DNA of 64,000 bases, taken from positions 1-64,000 of the forward strand of contig JAJYWC010000002.1 in NCBI GenBank assembly GCA_021791695.1, written 5' to 3'. Numbering within the stretch: the first letter of the stretch is position 1; each line of letters begins with the position of its first letter. The DNA is from an archaeon. Its GTDB lineage: Archaea > Thermoproteota > Nitrososphaeria > Nitrososphaerales > Gagatemarchaeaceae. The translations under genes were made by a program, and so were the position numbers. The notes under the pieces are model-generated. The model was not told where the DNA came from. It searched no databases and was given only the letters and a program-made list of their open reading frames with translations. Below are positions 31,513 to 39,722 of this stretch, one piece after another.

Positions 31513-32433
31513 TTGATCGAAACCCAGGGACTCACCAAGAGGTTCGGCGACCTGACTGCGGTCAACTCGGTGACACTCGGCGTCGGCGAGGGCGAGGTCT
31601 TTGGGCTCCTCGGCCCGAATGGGGCTGGCAAGACGACGACCATGAGGATGCTCTCGTGTCTCGTCTCCAAGTCAGAAGGGATGGCCACGGTTGGTGGCTA
31701 TGACATCGGAAGGGCATCCGACGCCGAGAAGATAAGGGGACTGATCGGTGTGCTGCCGGAGAGCGCAGGCCTCTACGAGGACCTCAGCGCCCGCAAGAAC
31801 GTCGAGTACTACGGCAAGATACACGGGGTTGCCCAGAACAGGAGGGACGCGAATATCGAGCGGCTCCTGAAAAGACTCGGACTCTGGGACCAGAGGGACA
31901 CCGCCGTCGGATCGTTCTCCAAGGGGACAAAGCAGAAGGTAGCCATAGCGAGGGCGCTGGTGCATGACCCTAAGGTGGTCTTCCTCGACGAGCCTACGGC
32001 CAACCTTGACCCCGAATCCTCCAAGACCATCCGCGATGTCATTCTTGAACTCAAACGGGACGGCAGGACGGTCTTCTTCAACACTCACAATCTCGACGAG
32101 GCGCAGCGGGTCTGCGACAGGGTCGGCATCATAAAGGGACGTCTCCTCGCGGTCGATTCGCCGGCACGCCTCGGCAACTTGGAGCGGCACAGGAGGACGG
32201 CGTTCCAGCTCGAGAGGTTGGACGGAGACACCGTCGCCGCCGTGAAGCGCGCCCGTGGCGGGGGGGTGGAGGCCCGCGGCGACACGCTTTACGTTGACGT
32301 CGAGGACCCTTTGCGCGACAACCCGGAGATAGTGCAGGTCTTGACGAAGGCGGGAGGTCGCGTCGTCTACGTTACCGACCTCTCGTCAGGCCTCGAAGCT
32401 GCCTACCTGAGACTAGTGGGGGAGTCACGTTGA
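31513..32433 (+). CDS. ABC transporter ATP-binding protein
   Basis: Nucleotide-binding subunit of an ABC-2 type exporter (306 aa). It has the Walker A LLGPNGAGKTTTMRML, a Q-loop-like LPESAGLYEDL, the signature FSKGTKQKVAIARAL, Walker B VVFLDEPTANLDPE, and the H-loop FNTHNLDEA. The last 90 residues form a C-terminal accessory domain seen in drug or multidrug export ATPases. TTG 31513 directly precedes the first family residues (LIETQGLTKRFGD); the frame stays open upstream into the tRNA region, which cannot be coding. AAGATTTATC at about 31465-31474 is a probable TATA box. It overlaps the permease gene by TTGA. Confidence 0.92.
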   Translation: MIETQGLTKRFGDLTAVNSVTLGVGEGEVFGLLGPNGAGKTTTMRMLSCLVSKSEGMATVGGYDIGRASDAEKIRGLIGVLPESAGLYEDLSARKNVEYYGKIHGVAQNRRDANIERLLKRLGLWDQRDTAVGSFSKGTKQKVAIARALVHDPKVVFLDEPTANLDPESSKTIRDVILELKRDGRTVFFNTHNLDEAQRVCDRVGIIKGRLLAVDSPARLGNLERHRRTAFQLERLDGDTVAAVKRARGGGVEARGDTLYVDVEDPLRDNPEIVQVLTKAGGRVVYVTDLSSGLEAAYLRLVGESR

Positions 32434-33164
32434 AGCTGTGGCGTTCCTGGGTCGTCGCCCAGAACGACCTTGACGTCTTCGCGCACAAGAAGTACAGTCT
32501 GTACTCGCTGGTAGCGCTGCCGGCCGTCCTCTCGGTGGGCCTGCCCGTCATGCTCTGGCTCCTGATACAGAGAAACAACGCCTCTGCCCTCGAGGTTGAG
32601 GTGCTGCTCAACGCGTTCGCGTTCATCTTCATAGTCCTCCCGAGCCTGCTGCCCACCATCCTCGCTTCGTACAGCTTCGTAGGAGAGAAGCTCGACAGGA
32701 GCCTGGAACCCCTGCTCTCGACGCCGGCCACCGACGGCGAGCTGCTGCTCGGCAAGGGTCTCGCCGCCTTCCTGCCCTCGCTGCTTGCCACCTATCTCGG
32801 GGCCGGGGTCTTCGTCGTCCTGGCCGACCAGCTCACCGGCGCCAGGGTCGGTTTTGCTTACTTCCCAAACGCCGAGCTCGAGGCCATCCTTATGGTCGCG
32901 GCCCCGCTGGCTTGCATCTTCAGCGTCGAGGTAAACGTTATGATCTCGTCTCTCGTGAGCGACCTCCGAGCGGCGCAGCAGCTGGGCGTGCTGGTACTCG
33001 TACCGATAGGCGGTCTCTACGTGCTCGCCGAGACGAATTTCCTTTCCCTGAGCGGCGTGAGCCTATTAGTCGTCTCCGCCTTCCTGGCCGCCCTCGACCT
33101 GCTGCTCTTCTTCCTCGGGCGCGGCACCTTCCGACGCGAAAAAATACTCACCGAGTGGAAGTAG
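32430..33164 (+). CDS. ABC-2 type transporter permease
   Basis: Membrane subunit (244 aa) partnering the ATPase just upstream; its TTG start overlaps the ATPase stop. Six hydrophobic helices are visible, beginning with YSLVALPAVLSVGLPVMLWLL. The cytoplasmic loop FVGEKLDRSLEPLLSTPATDGELLLGK is the characteristic ABC-2 permease motif (E-K-x-x-x-T/S-L-E-x-L-L-x-x-P). The exported compound is not known; such pairs often confer resistance to antibiotics or export Na+ or lipids. The gene ends 3 bp from the convergent PolB2 gene. Confidence 0.88.
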   Translation: MKLWRSWVVAQNDLDVFAHKKYSLYSLVALPAVLSVGLPVMLWLLIQRNNASALEVEVLLNAFAFIFIVLPSLLPTILASYSFVGEKLDRSLEPLLSTPATDGELLLGKGLAAFLPSLLATYLGAGVFVVLADQLTGARVGFAYFPNAELEAILMVAAPLACIFSVEVNVMISSLVSDLRAAQQLGVLVLVPIGGLYVLAETNFLSLSGVSLLVVSAFLAALDLLLFFLGRGTFRREKILTEWK

Positions 33165-33167
33165 TGC

Positions 33168-36100
33168 TCAGGCGAGCCTGTCGTGCGTGTCGGCCGTCAG
33201 CGCGTCGAGCAGCCCCTGCGAGGTCATCCCTGCGTCGAACGGCTCGAGCAGGGTCGCGCAGACCTCGCTCAGCAGCTCCACGTATCTCCTGGTGTCGTAG
33301 CATCTCCTCCCGTCGAGCGCTTCGGAGGGGATGGCCCTTGCGCCTCTCGAGTAAAAGTCTGTTATCACGTAGCTGACGCTCTCACCCTGGTGCAGCGCCG
33401 CACCCTCGCGCAGCAGCGCTTTCACTACCCCCGCCTCGAGAGTGTCGTTTCTGTAACCTTTGGGTTCCTTCGAGATGTTCTTCGTGAAGACCATCGCCTT
33501 GACAGGCACTTCCTTTCTCCGGATGGCTTCGGCGTACCGTCTGAACACGTCGACGCACGTAGGGATCGCTGCCCTTACCTCATCCACAGAGCCTGCATTC
33601 TTCATCACCTTTAGGATGTCGTCCTGACAGGCACGGAAGACCGCCGGGGTGTCGCGGCGCCTCGACTCTATTCCTCTTATCTTGGTCGTGCCGTCGCTGT
33701 ACACCCCGAAGTATCTATTCTGGACGGGCAGGCGCGGGTCGGTCCTAGAGTTGAGGAAGGCTATCCAGTTGTAGATGCCCTCGAACGAGAGGTCGAAACC
33801 TGTTTCCCTCTCTATCTCTTCCTTGAGCCTCTTGTAGTCGCCCCTCGTCGCGCCCGCTTTCTTCAACCAGAGCGAGTCGACTATCCCGTGTATGACGCGG
33901 AAGCCCTCCCTCTCCGCGATGCGCACCGACCGCAGCAGTATTTCCCTGTCCCAGGCGCAGACCGCGATGTGCGCGTCGATCCTCCCGAACTTTGCGTTGT
34001 TGAAGCCGAGGTAGCCGAAACAGTTGTGGGTGAAGACCAGTCCTTCGCCCGTGAAGAAGCCAGGGACCTCGTCGTCCGCCAGCTGGAAGCAGTAGACGTA
34101 TTCTGGACGGCAATCAATTCTCTCTATTTTGCGTATCCGAACGAAACCTAGGTCGCAGTCGAGGAGCCTATCAACCTTGGACATTTGCTCTCTCTGTACG
34201 CCGCTCAACCTCTTGGAGTACATCCGCCCTAGTTTCTTCTTCACCTGCACGGGGCATATGCGGGAGTGATCGTGCACGTGAGGTTCTGAAGGTGTCCGGG
34301 TGGCCTTGGTCAGGCTGAAGAGACCCGACTCTGAGGCCGGGATTCTCACATATCTCGGATGGTTACAGGTGTAAGGGGATTCTTTAGACCACGCCTGGAT
34401 TGTTGGTCCTCGGTTTTCTTTCGAGTATCCCCAGCTCGCGATGCTTCCCATCGTCTCAGGCCCGACAAAATTTATGGTGTGGAGCGTAGCGCCTCCCTCA
34501 CGGTTGATGGCGAGACGGAACGTCAGCCCTAGTCTTGCCGCCAAGAAAGCGACCTGATTTTGGAGATCTTTCGACGCTGTCGCGATGCCGACGAACTTGC
34601 GTATCCTGCTGACATGCCCGTCGCCAGCTACCAGCCCGGCGATGAACCTGTGAACGACGAGTTCTCTGCAATTGAACACTATGTCCGGGACCTTCATTTT
34701 TCCCTTTTCGGCAGAGCCAGGCAGATCGAAGACCTTCTCCAAGACTCTGACGAGACTGGCGCTGTTCACCTGGACGACGTTCATCCGAGCCTCCCTTTCT
34801 TTGTAGATACGTGGCGAGATCCCGAACAATGACTCCACGGCTTCTTTGGCAGTCTTCAGCAGTCCGGGCTCCAAGGTTGCTATATCCAGCCTGACGCACG
34901 CTCTGGTAGCGCTGCCGTCTGCCACAAACAATCCTAAGAAGAACCCGAGCTTTTCATCGATTTTGATTATGACAGGCAGCCACGCCATCCTTCCTCCGGG
35001 TCTTCTCCCAACACCTATTCTCAGTCCCTCATGGAGAGCCGGGGTGGCCTCAATCAATCGGAGAAACCTCAAAGGAATTATTCCGCTCTTGATCCATGCA
35101 ACGACGGCCTGGTAAGAATAACCCTCGGAGAGCGCCGCTTTGAGGAGCGTTTGTCTTCTTGACCGCATCTCTTCTTTGAGGTGTTCTCCTGAGACCCTCC
35201 AGAGCCGCTGCTCTTCCACGCTGATCGATTTTACGAGTTGCTCGATCAGGTCTATGCGGTCATGCGTGCCGGTCATCGACGGGATTTTCTTTGCTACAGG
35301 TATGACTTTGCCTACTTCCAGCTTATCAGCCAGAGTCACTCTCAATTCTCCTTCTCCAAGCGTGAAGAACGGATGGTCCGGAGTGGTGACGATTCTCCTG
35401 CCATCTTCCATCTCCACTGATAACAGGTTCTGATCGTTCGGTTTCCTGATCAGGTTAGCCACCCTGCTATATTTCGCTCTGAGGTCCTGACCTACCCCTG
35501 CTACGAATATACCGGGCGGGCACTCTATAACGCCCGTCCTTTCGCCCGACAGGCCGTCTATGAAATCTCCTATTCTGACAAGCTTGTCTTTGTCTCCGTG
35601 ATGGACAAGGACTGGCGACTCTCTAGGAACGCACGTAACGCCGAGCCACTTCAGCGCGTCCTGACACCCCTGATACCGCTCCTTCAGCTCGCCCTTCGCG
35701 CTGCCCTTCCTGCGCTTGTACTCGAGCCTCTTCTCGACGATCACCTCCATCGCCTCCGACGTTATCCCCTTCCTCTTCTCGCAGACGTTCCATCCGAGCT
35801 CCGGGACCACCTCGCCCGAGTCAGGGCAGCAACCGCACTTCACCGTCTCGGCCGATATGTTCTTCTTGCGCATTATGTTCGGGTACAGCGACGCAAAGTC
35901 GAACTCGGCCACGTCGTCGTAGACTCCCGAGAGCGGCTCGTAGATGAAGCCGCCCCTGTCGGCGACTAGGAGTTCCGACCTGCTCTTGAAGCGCTCCGCG
36001 AGTGTGGGCTTCCATGGGATGAGGATGCCCTGTTTCGTCGCATGATAGAACTGAAGGCTCGAGAGAGCCTTCCCTATACTCGCCCTGCTCGACGTGTGCA

Positions 36101-37037
36101 GCGGCTGCACGCAGACCCTGCTGATCTCGAAGAGCCCCGAGAGCCCGGAGTGGGAGTGCGAGAAGGAGACGGAGGTGTCGAGGTGCAGCCTCCCGTAGAT
36201 CCTCATCGAGGACGGCTTGAAGAGGACCTTCCCGTAGCTGAAGTACGAGGTCCCTGTCCTCTCGGGGGACTTGAGGGCGACCGGGTCCCTACCGAGGACG
36301 AGTCGCTCCGCCACGCGGTTCCTCTCCGCCCGCGCTATCAGGTACGGGAAGAGGAACCTGTCGCCGTCGCGCGTGAGCAGTATGTCGAGGTCGAGCTCGC
36401 GGACGCGCTCCACAAGCCCGAGTATCTTCTCCCTCTCGCTCGCGCCGCCGATGACCTCGCGCCTGGACCGGTCCTCCAGCCACACCTCCTCCACCGGGTC
36501 GTCCGCCTTGGTGATGAGCCCGGACCTGCTCCCCCTGACGCCGACGCTCATCGTCCGCAGGGGTGGCAGGGCATAGTCGTACTCCCGCACGTCGTCGTCG
36601 AGCGCCCACCTCAGGCCGTAGGGCCCCTCCCTGACGTCGCAAAGAGCCAGCGGGAAGATGTCTCGCTCGTACATGTAGCTCTGCCCAGGAGGGACGTCGC
36701 AGTTGTAGATGCGCGCGTCGCCGAACGCCGACTCCCGTTCTATGACCCGGGCCAGCTCGAGCATCTTCGCGGCGTCCCTCACCGTGACCTTCAGGACCGT
36801 GCTCTCGCAACCGTCCGTTATCCTCTCGCGTCTCTGGACGAACTCGGTCCGCGCCGCGTACCTCTGCACGTCCGGGCTGGCCGAGAGACCCACGAGCCTC
36901 TCCCGGCTGTCGCAGGCGACGTAGAACGACGGCGCCCAGCTATCGACAAGCCTGTGCGCCCGCCCGTCCGCGTCCTTCATCCAGACGACCATCTCGCCGG
37001 GCTGGCCGGGGTAGAGGTCGAATATCCAGCCCCTCAA
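33168..37037 (-). CDS. PolB2-type family B DNA polymerase containing an intein
   Basis: Precursor of 1289 aa: an extein of 752 aa plus a 537 aa intein (residues 469-1005). The extein has motif A EFDFASLYPNIM with the catalytic Asp, the PolB2-like cysteine region KCGCCPDSG with a later Cys, and motif B ALKWLGVT-CFGYLGFNNA, split by the intein. Motif C reads HGIVDSLWL instead of Y-G-D-T-D-S, so the first of two catalytic Asp residues is missing. The exonuclease motif I (D-x-E) is also lost (TMSVGVRG). This fits PolB2, thought to act in damage tolerance rather than replication. The TTG start overlaps the small gene upstream, so expression is coupled to a RecA-like gene and two small paralogs. 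Confidence 0.87.
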   Translation of the reverse strand: MRGWIFDLYPGQPGEMVVWMKDADGRAHRLVDSWAPSFYVACDSRERLVGLSASPDVQRYAARTEFVQRRERITDGCESTVLKVTVRDAAKMLELARVIERESAFGDARIYNCDVPPGQSYMYERDIFPLALCDVREGPYGLRWALDDDVREYDYALPPLRTMSVGVRGSRSGLITKADDPVEEVWLEDRSRREVIGGASEREKILGLVERVRELDLDILLTRDGDRFLFPYLIARAERNRVAERLVLGRDPVALKSPERTGTSYFSYGKVLFKPSSMRIYGRLHLDTSVSFSHSHSGLSGLFEISRVCVQPLHTSSRASIGKALSSLQFYHATKQGILIPWKPTLAERFKSRSELLVADRGGFIYEPLSGVYDDVAEFDFASLYPNIMRKKNISAETVKCGCCPDSGEVVPELGWNVCEKRKGITSEAMEVIVEKRLEYKRRKGSAKGELKERYQGCQDALKWLGVTCVPRESPVLVHHGDKDKLVRIGDFIDGLSGERTGVIECPPGIFVAGVGQDLRAKYSRVANLIRKPNDQNLLSVEMEDGRRIVTTPDHPFFTLGEGELRVTLADKLEVGKVIPVAKKIPSMTGTHDRIDLIEQLVKSISVEEQRLWRVSGEHLKEEMRSRRQTLLKAALSEGYSYQAVVAWIKSGIIPLRFLRLIEATPALHEGLRIGVGRRPGGRMAWLPVIIKIDEKLGFFLGLFVADGSATRACVRLDIATLEPGLLKTAKEAVESLFGISPRIYKEREARMNVVQVNSASLVRVLEKVFDLPGSAEKGKMKVPDIVFNCRELVVHRFIAGLVAGDGHVSRIRKFVGIATASKDLQNQVAFLAARLGLTFRLAINREGGATLHTINFVGPETMGSIASWGYSKENRGPTIQAWSKESPYTCNHPRYVRIPASESGLFSLTKATRTPSEPHVHDHSRICPVQVKKKLGRMYSKRLSGVQREQMSKVDRLLDCDLGFVRIRKIERIDCRPEYVYCFQLADDEVPGFFTGEGLVFTHNCFGYLGFNNAKFGRIDAHIAVCAWDREILLRSVRIAEREGFRVIHGIVDSLWLKKAGATRGDYKRLKEEIERETGFDLSFEGIYNWIAFLNSRTDPRLPVQNRYFGVYSDGTTKIRGIESRRRDTPAVFRACQDDILKVMKNAGSVDEVRAAIPTCVDVFRRYAEAIRRKEVPVKAMVFTKNISKEPKGYRNDTLEAGVVKALLREGAALHQGESVSYVITDFYSRGARAIPSEALDGRRCYDTRRYVELLSEVCATLLEPFDAGMTSQGLLDALTADTHDRLA
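34023..35633 (-). mobile_element. Intein with LAGLIDADG homing endonuclease in polB2
   Basis: In-frame protein intron of 537 aa inserted exactly in polymerase motif B. It begins with Cys1 (CVPRESPVLV), has block B TTPDHPFFTL, two dodecapeptide motifs LGLFVADGSA and AGLVAGDGHV, and ends FTHN followed by Cys+1 of the extein. All splicing residues are present, so it should splice. Its base composition looks clearly more A+T-rich than the flanking extein, consistent with recent spread by homing. The site matches the known insertion site in motif B of family B polymerases. Confidence 0.9.
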
Positions 37038-37285
37038 CCCTTCGCTCCCTTGAGCCGGGCGTTCTCGCGCTTCAGCCCCTCGATCAGCTTGTGCTGCGCG
37101 AAGAGTATCGCCATGAAGAGCGCCTCGACCGGGAACGCGGAGCCGCTCGCCTGCATCGCGGGCATCGCCTCGCGGGCGGCGGCCATCATCCTCTCGAAGA
37201 GGACCCTGTCCTCGCCCCTCAACGCCCTGGCGAAGCCCTCCCAGCTGCGCAGCTCCTCGTCGACCTCCGTCTGGCCGAGGCTCAC
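37034..37285 (-). CDS. Small helical protein B, paralog of the upstream small protein, in the PolB2 operon
   Basis: Protein of 83 aa with no family that I recognise. It shares a pattern with the 74 aa protein encoded just upstream: W-x-x-F-x-x-A-L, then R-x-x-F-E-x-M, a central Ser-Ala rich part, and E-x-x-F-M-A-(I/V)-L-F followed by a coiled-coil-like end (LIEGLKRENARLKG). GTG 37285 overlaps the TGA of the previous gene and its own stop overlaps the TTG of polB2. This tight coupling suggests equal or ordered production with the polymerase. A role as a polymerase accessory or adaptor is inferred from position only. Confidence 0.72.
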   Translation of the reverse strand: MSLGQTEVDEELRSWEGFARALRGEDRVLFERMMAAAREAMPAMQASGSAFPVEALFMAILFAQHKLIEGLKRENARLKGAKG

Positions 37286-37506
37286 CCTGCTCTCTCCCCG
37301 GCCGCGCGCAGCGCCTCGAGCTCCTGGTAGTGCCGGAAGAGCACCGCCATGAAGACTCCCTCGAAGACCGACGTCCTGACTGCCATCGACGACGCGGAGG
37401 TGTGGAACCTCGCCTCGTCGAGCATCTCCTCGAACGGCTCCCTCTCGCTCCTGGGCAGCGCCTGCCTGAAGCGGCGCCACCTCTGGAACTCCGCGAGCTG
37501 GGCCAT
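37282..37506 (-). CDS. Small helical protein A in the PolB2 operon
   Basis: Protein of 74 aa, unrecognised, starting MAQLAEFQRWRRFRQAL and ending with FMAVLFRHYQELEALRAAG. It is predicted to be mostly helical, with a coiled-coil-like C-terminus, and it is a tandem paralog of the next gene. ATG 37506 stands 1 bp after the TAG of the RecA-like gene, and its TGA overlaps the GTG of paralog B. Longer frames starting at 37533 would overlap the upstream gene more and are not needed. Two unequal copies in tandem suggest a heterodimer, which is an inference. Confidence 0.7.
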   Translation of the reverse strand: MAQLAEFQRWRRFRQALPRSEREPFEEMLDEARFHTSASSMAVRTSVFEGVFMAVLFRHYQELEALRAAGERAG

Positions 37507-37507
37507 C

Positions 37508-38494
37508 CTAAATGAAGGGACGGTCCTTCCCAAACCTGTGCGCCTCGTTCATGCCCATACCGAACGCCTCGCGGGGCGAGAAGCTGACCGTCGCATGCTT
37601 CCGCTTCGGATGCCTGAGCAGGCTCGCCCTGACCCTCTCGCCCTCCCGTCCGAACTCCAGCAGTATGTCTGCGTGCGAGGCGACGCGCCCGTCGTAGGGG
37701 GTCGGGGTCCCGAGCGTCGCGACGACAAGGGTATCGGGCCTCTTCAGAGCCTGCAGCCCCTGGCCTATCGCCGACGCGACCCTCCTCCCCTCGGCCTCGC
37801 TTATGCCCGGGTCTGCGAACATGGAGAGGACGTCCGAGACCGCCACCAGCCTGGCGCCGCAGTCCCCGACCGCCCCGGGGAGCACCCGGATTATCGTGTC
37901 GGCGAGCTGGTACACGGTGAACGCCCTGCTGGTGATGACCCTTCTCATCGCCTTCTTCGGAGAGACGCCTGCGCTCTTGGCGAACCTCGAGAATAGGTAG
38001 AGGTCAGAGCAGTTCCCTCCGTCAACGAAGACCGCTGTGGAGTCCAACCCGCCCGCTGCAGCGGGCAGCTGCGCCCTGAAGCAGAGGAGCTCGGCCAGCA
38101 TCCCTGCCGGCCACTCACGGAACACGGCCAGCTTGCCGGGTTCGAGCGGCTCCAGCAGGCTGTCAAGACGCGTTATGCCCGACCTGAAGCCCCGTAACGA
38201 ACTGGCGCTGCGGAAGTCGCCCCGGCGCACCCTCGGCCTGCTGGCGGAGAGCGCTATCCCGGCCCATCCCGGAGGCACGGGCATCACCCTCCCGGCGACC
38301 GAGCCTTCGAGTGAGGCTCCGCACCCCGGGCACCTGTTCAGGAGCGCCTCCACGACCCTCCCGGTGTCGACGAGCACCCTTGACACGCGCAGTACACAGG
38401 TGCAGTCCGAGCAGAAGACCACGAAGTTCTGCCTGGCTTGCCGGGGTTGTCCCTCGGACAGAAAATGCAAATCCTGGTTTTCCCTTGTTAGCAT
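37508..38494 (-). CDS. RecA/RadB-like protein with zinc ribbon and degenerate P-loop (PolB2 operon)
   Basis: Protein of 328 aa in two parts. Residues about 25-75 form a zinc-ribbon-like segment with CSDC and CPGC motifs. The remainder resembles a RecA-superfamily core: GFRSGITRLDSLLEPLEPG, as in RadA/RadB entry motifs, a strand TAVFVDGGN, and a Walker B-like LVAVSDVLSMF. The Walker A, normally G-x-x-x-x-G-K-T, reads FREWPAGMLAEL, so ATP hydrolysis is doubtful. ATG 38494 follows TTATAAGCG by about 27 bp. It heads an operon ending in PolB2. The arrangement recalls the bacterial RecA-like ImuA in DNA damage mutagenesis operons; that comparison is mine and rests on operon logic. Confidence 0.72.
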   Translation of the reverse strand: MLTRENQDLHFLSEGQPRQARQNFVVFCSDCTCVLRVSRVLVDTGRVVEALLNRCPGCGASLEGSVAGRVMPVPPGWAGIALSASRPRVRRGDFRSASSLRGFRSGITRLDSLLEPLEPGKLAVFREWPAGMLAELLCFRAQLPAAAGGLDSTAVFVDGGNCSDLYLFSRFAKSAGVSPKKAMRRVITSRAFTVYQLADTIIRVLPGAVGDCGARLVAVSDVLSMFADPGISEAEGRRVASAIGQGLQALKRPDTLVVATLGTPTPYDGRVASHADILLEFGREGERVRASLLRHPKRKHATVSFSPREAFGMGMNEAHRFGKDRPFI

Positions 38495-38811
38495 CGCAAG
38501 AGAATCGGGTTGGCGCTTATAATCGCCAATCAGAATTCGTACGACCGTGGCTCCCGGAACAATATAAGCGCCAACGACGCGACGACAAACGATCCTTGAA
38601 GCTCGGGCTGGGCGGCAGCCTGGCTCCACCTGGAGTTCCTCCGACTCCGGCCCTCTGACACGGCCAGTCGGCTCGGGAGCCGCTTCCACTGTTTCGCTCG
38701 ACCAACGGGCATTCTTCGGGCATGTTTCTTGGGCCCCGAAAGCAGCCCGAGCCGGCGATCGCGGAACGGATTTAAGACGAGCGTCCAGTCGGAGCGTTCG
38801 AAGGTGTAGCC
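38495..38811. promoter_or_regulatory. Gene-free region with an outward-facing promoter-like inverted repeat
   Basis: The 13-bp sequence TATAAGCGCCAAC occurs on the minus strand at 38521-38509, as the TATA region of the PolB2 operon, and identically on the plus strand at 38563-38575. The plus copy would start a transcript near 38590 that meets no recognisable gene before 38812. The gene at 38812 has its own TATA-like GGATTTAAG at about 38766-38774. The rest of the stretch holds a GGCTC/GAGCC hairpin and no credible frame. Confidence 0.5.
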
Positions 38812-39666
38812 GTGCCCCCCAGAAGCCTGCTGATAGCGGCGGTCTCCATCGTCGTAGGGGTATCCGTCGCGTTCTTCAACATGTTCCGGTGGGCTGGCGT
38901 GCAGTACGCGGTAGCGGCGGCGGGGAAGAGCGCGGTGCAGCTCGTCCTCGACTTTTATCTCGCGCAGGCGCTCTCCACGGTCCTTGTAATCATCGGGCTC
39001 TACGCGTTCTACCGTGCCATAATCTCGGCCGGGACCCGCGCATCTCCTTCGATCCTCTCCGTGATGAGGGACGCGTTCGCCACCAAGAATGCGGTGCGGG
39101 TCGGTGCAGCCGTCGCGGCGGCGTATGCGGTGGTCTACGCTTTCGTCTCCAGCCTCGTCGTCTACCAGCCGAACGTTGACTTCGCCTCCGTCTACGGCGT
39201 GACCGGGCTGAGCTGGGCTGCGTTCATCGAGGGAGCCACCGGCGCCACACCGGCGATCTACGTCTACCTTCCTTCCCAGCACCTGGGGATGCAGCTCCTT
39301 CCTCTCACCCTCCTCTTCATCTTCCTGGTCCCTATCCTCGTCGGCTTCAACGTCATCCTGAGCTTCTTCGCGCTCCGGATCTCCTCGTTCCCCCAGAGCG
39401 GCAGATGGCTGGCGACTTCTGGGGCGGTATTCGGCCTTTTCACCGCCTGTCCGACGTGCGCGGGTCTCTTCCTGGCCAGTTCGATAGGAGGCGTGGGGAC
39501 GACCCTGGCCCTGGCCCTCGCCCCCTTCCAGCTGCTCTTCGTTGCGGTGACGCTCCCGGTCCTTCTCTTGGGGCCGGTCCTCACGGCAGTTAGCGTCCAG
39601 AGGTCCTACAAGGCGAGCTGTAGGCTCCCCGAGACCGCTTCCTCTCCACGGATCAATGCCGGATAA
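38812..39666 (+). CDS. Multi-pass membrane protein with a CPTC motif, next to heme A genes
   Basis: Integral membrane protein of 284 aa with about seven hydrophobic helices. A cytoplasmic or lumenal loop carries FTACPTCAGLFLA, a C-P-x-C pair of the kind used in metal or redox chemistry, and the following helix is SSIGGVGTTLALALAPFQLLFVAV. I do not know the family name. GTG 38812 is preceded by GAAGGTG as a weak ribosome binding site. It is followed by ctaB and ctaA, so a role in assembling or supplying the heme-copper oxidase, for example copper handling, is reasonable but unproven. Confidence 0.65.
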   Translation: MPPRSLLIAAVSIVVGVSVAFFNMFRWAGVQYAVAAAGKSAVQLVLDFYLAQALSTVLVIIGLYAFYRAIISAGTRASPSILSVMRDAFATKNAVRVGAAVAAAYAVVYAFVSSLVVYQPNVDFASVYGVTGLSWAAFIEGATGATPAIYVYLPSQHLGMQLLPLTLLFIFLVPILVGFNVILSFFALRISSFPQSGRWLATSGAVFGLFTACPTCAGLFLASSIGGVGTTLALALAPFQLLFVAVTLPVLLLGPVLTAVSVQRSYKASCRLPETASSPRINAG

Positions 39667-39722
39667 TTGTTTAAATCGCTATTGAAAGCGGCGCGTCCAT
39701 ATTCAACGGAGAACATCTAGGA

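Noticed and set aside
30863-31516. Open frames running across the tRNA locus
   Set aside because: They overlap a complete tRNA-Tyr with splice structures and have no protein-like pattern there.
36042-37352. Long plus-strand open frame (436 codons) opposite the polymerase gene
   Set aside because: It is antisense to PolB2 motifs, has Arg/Pro/Val-rich composition of a GC-rich shadow frame, and shows no family pattern.
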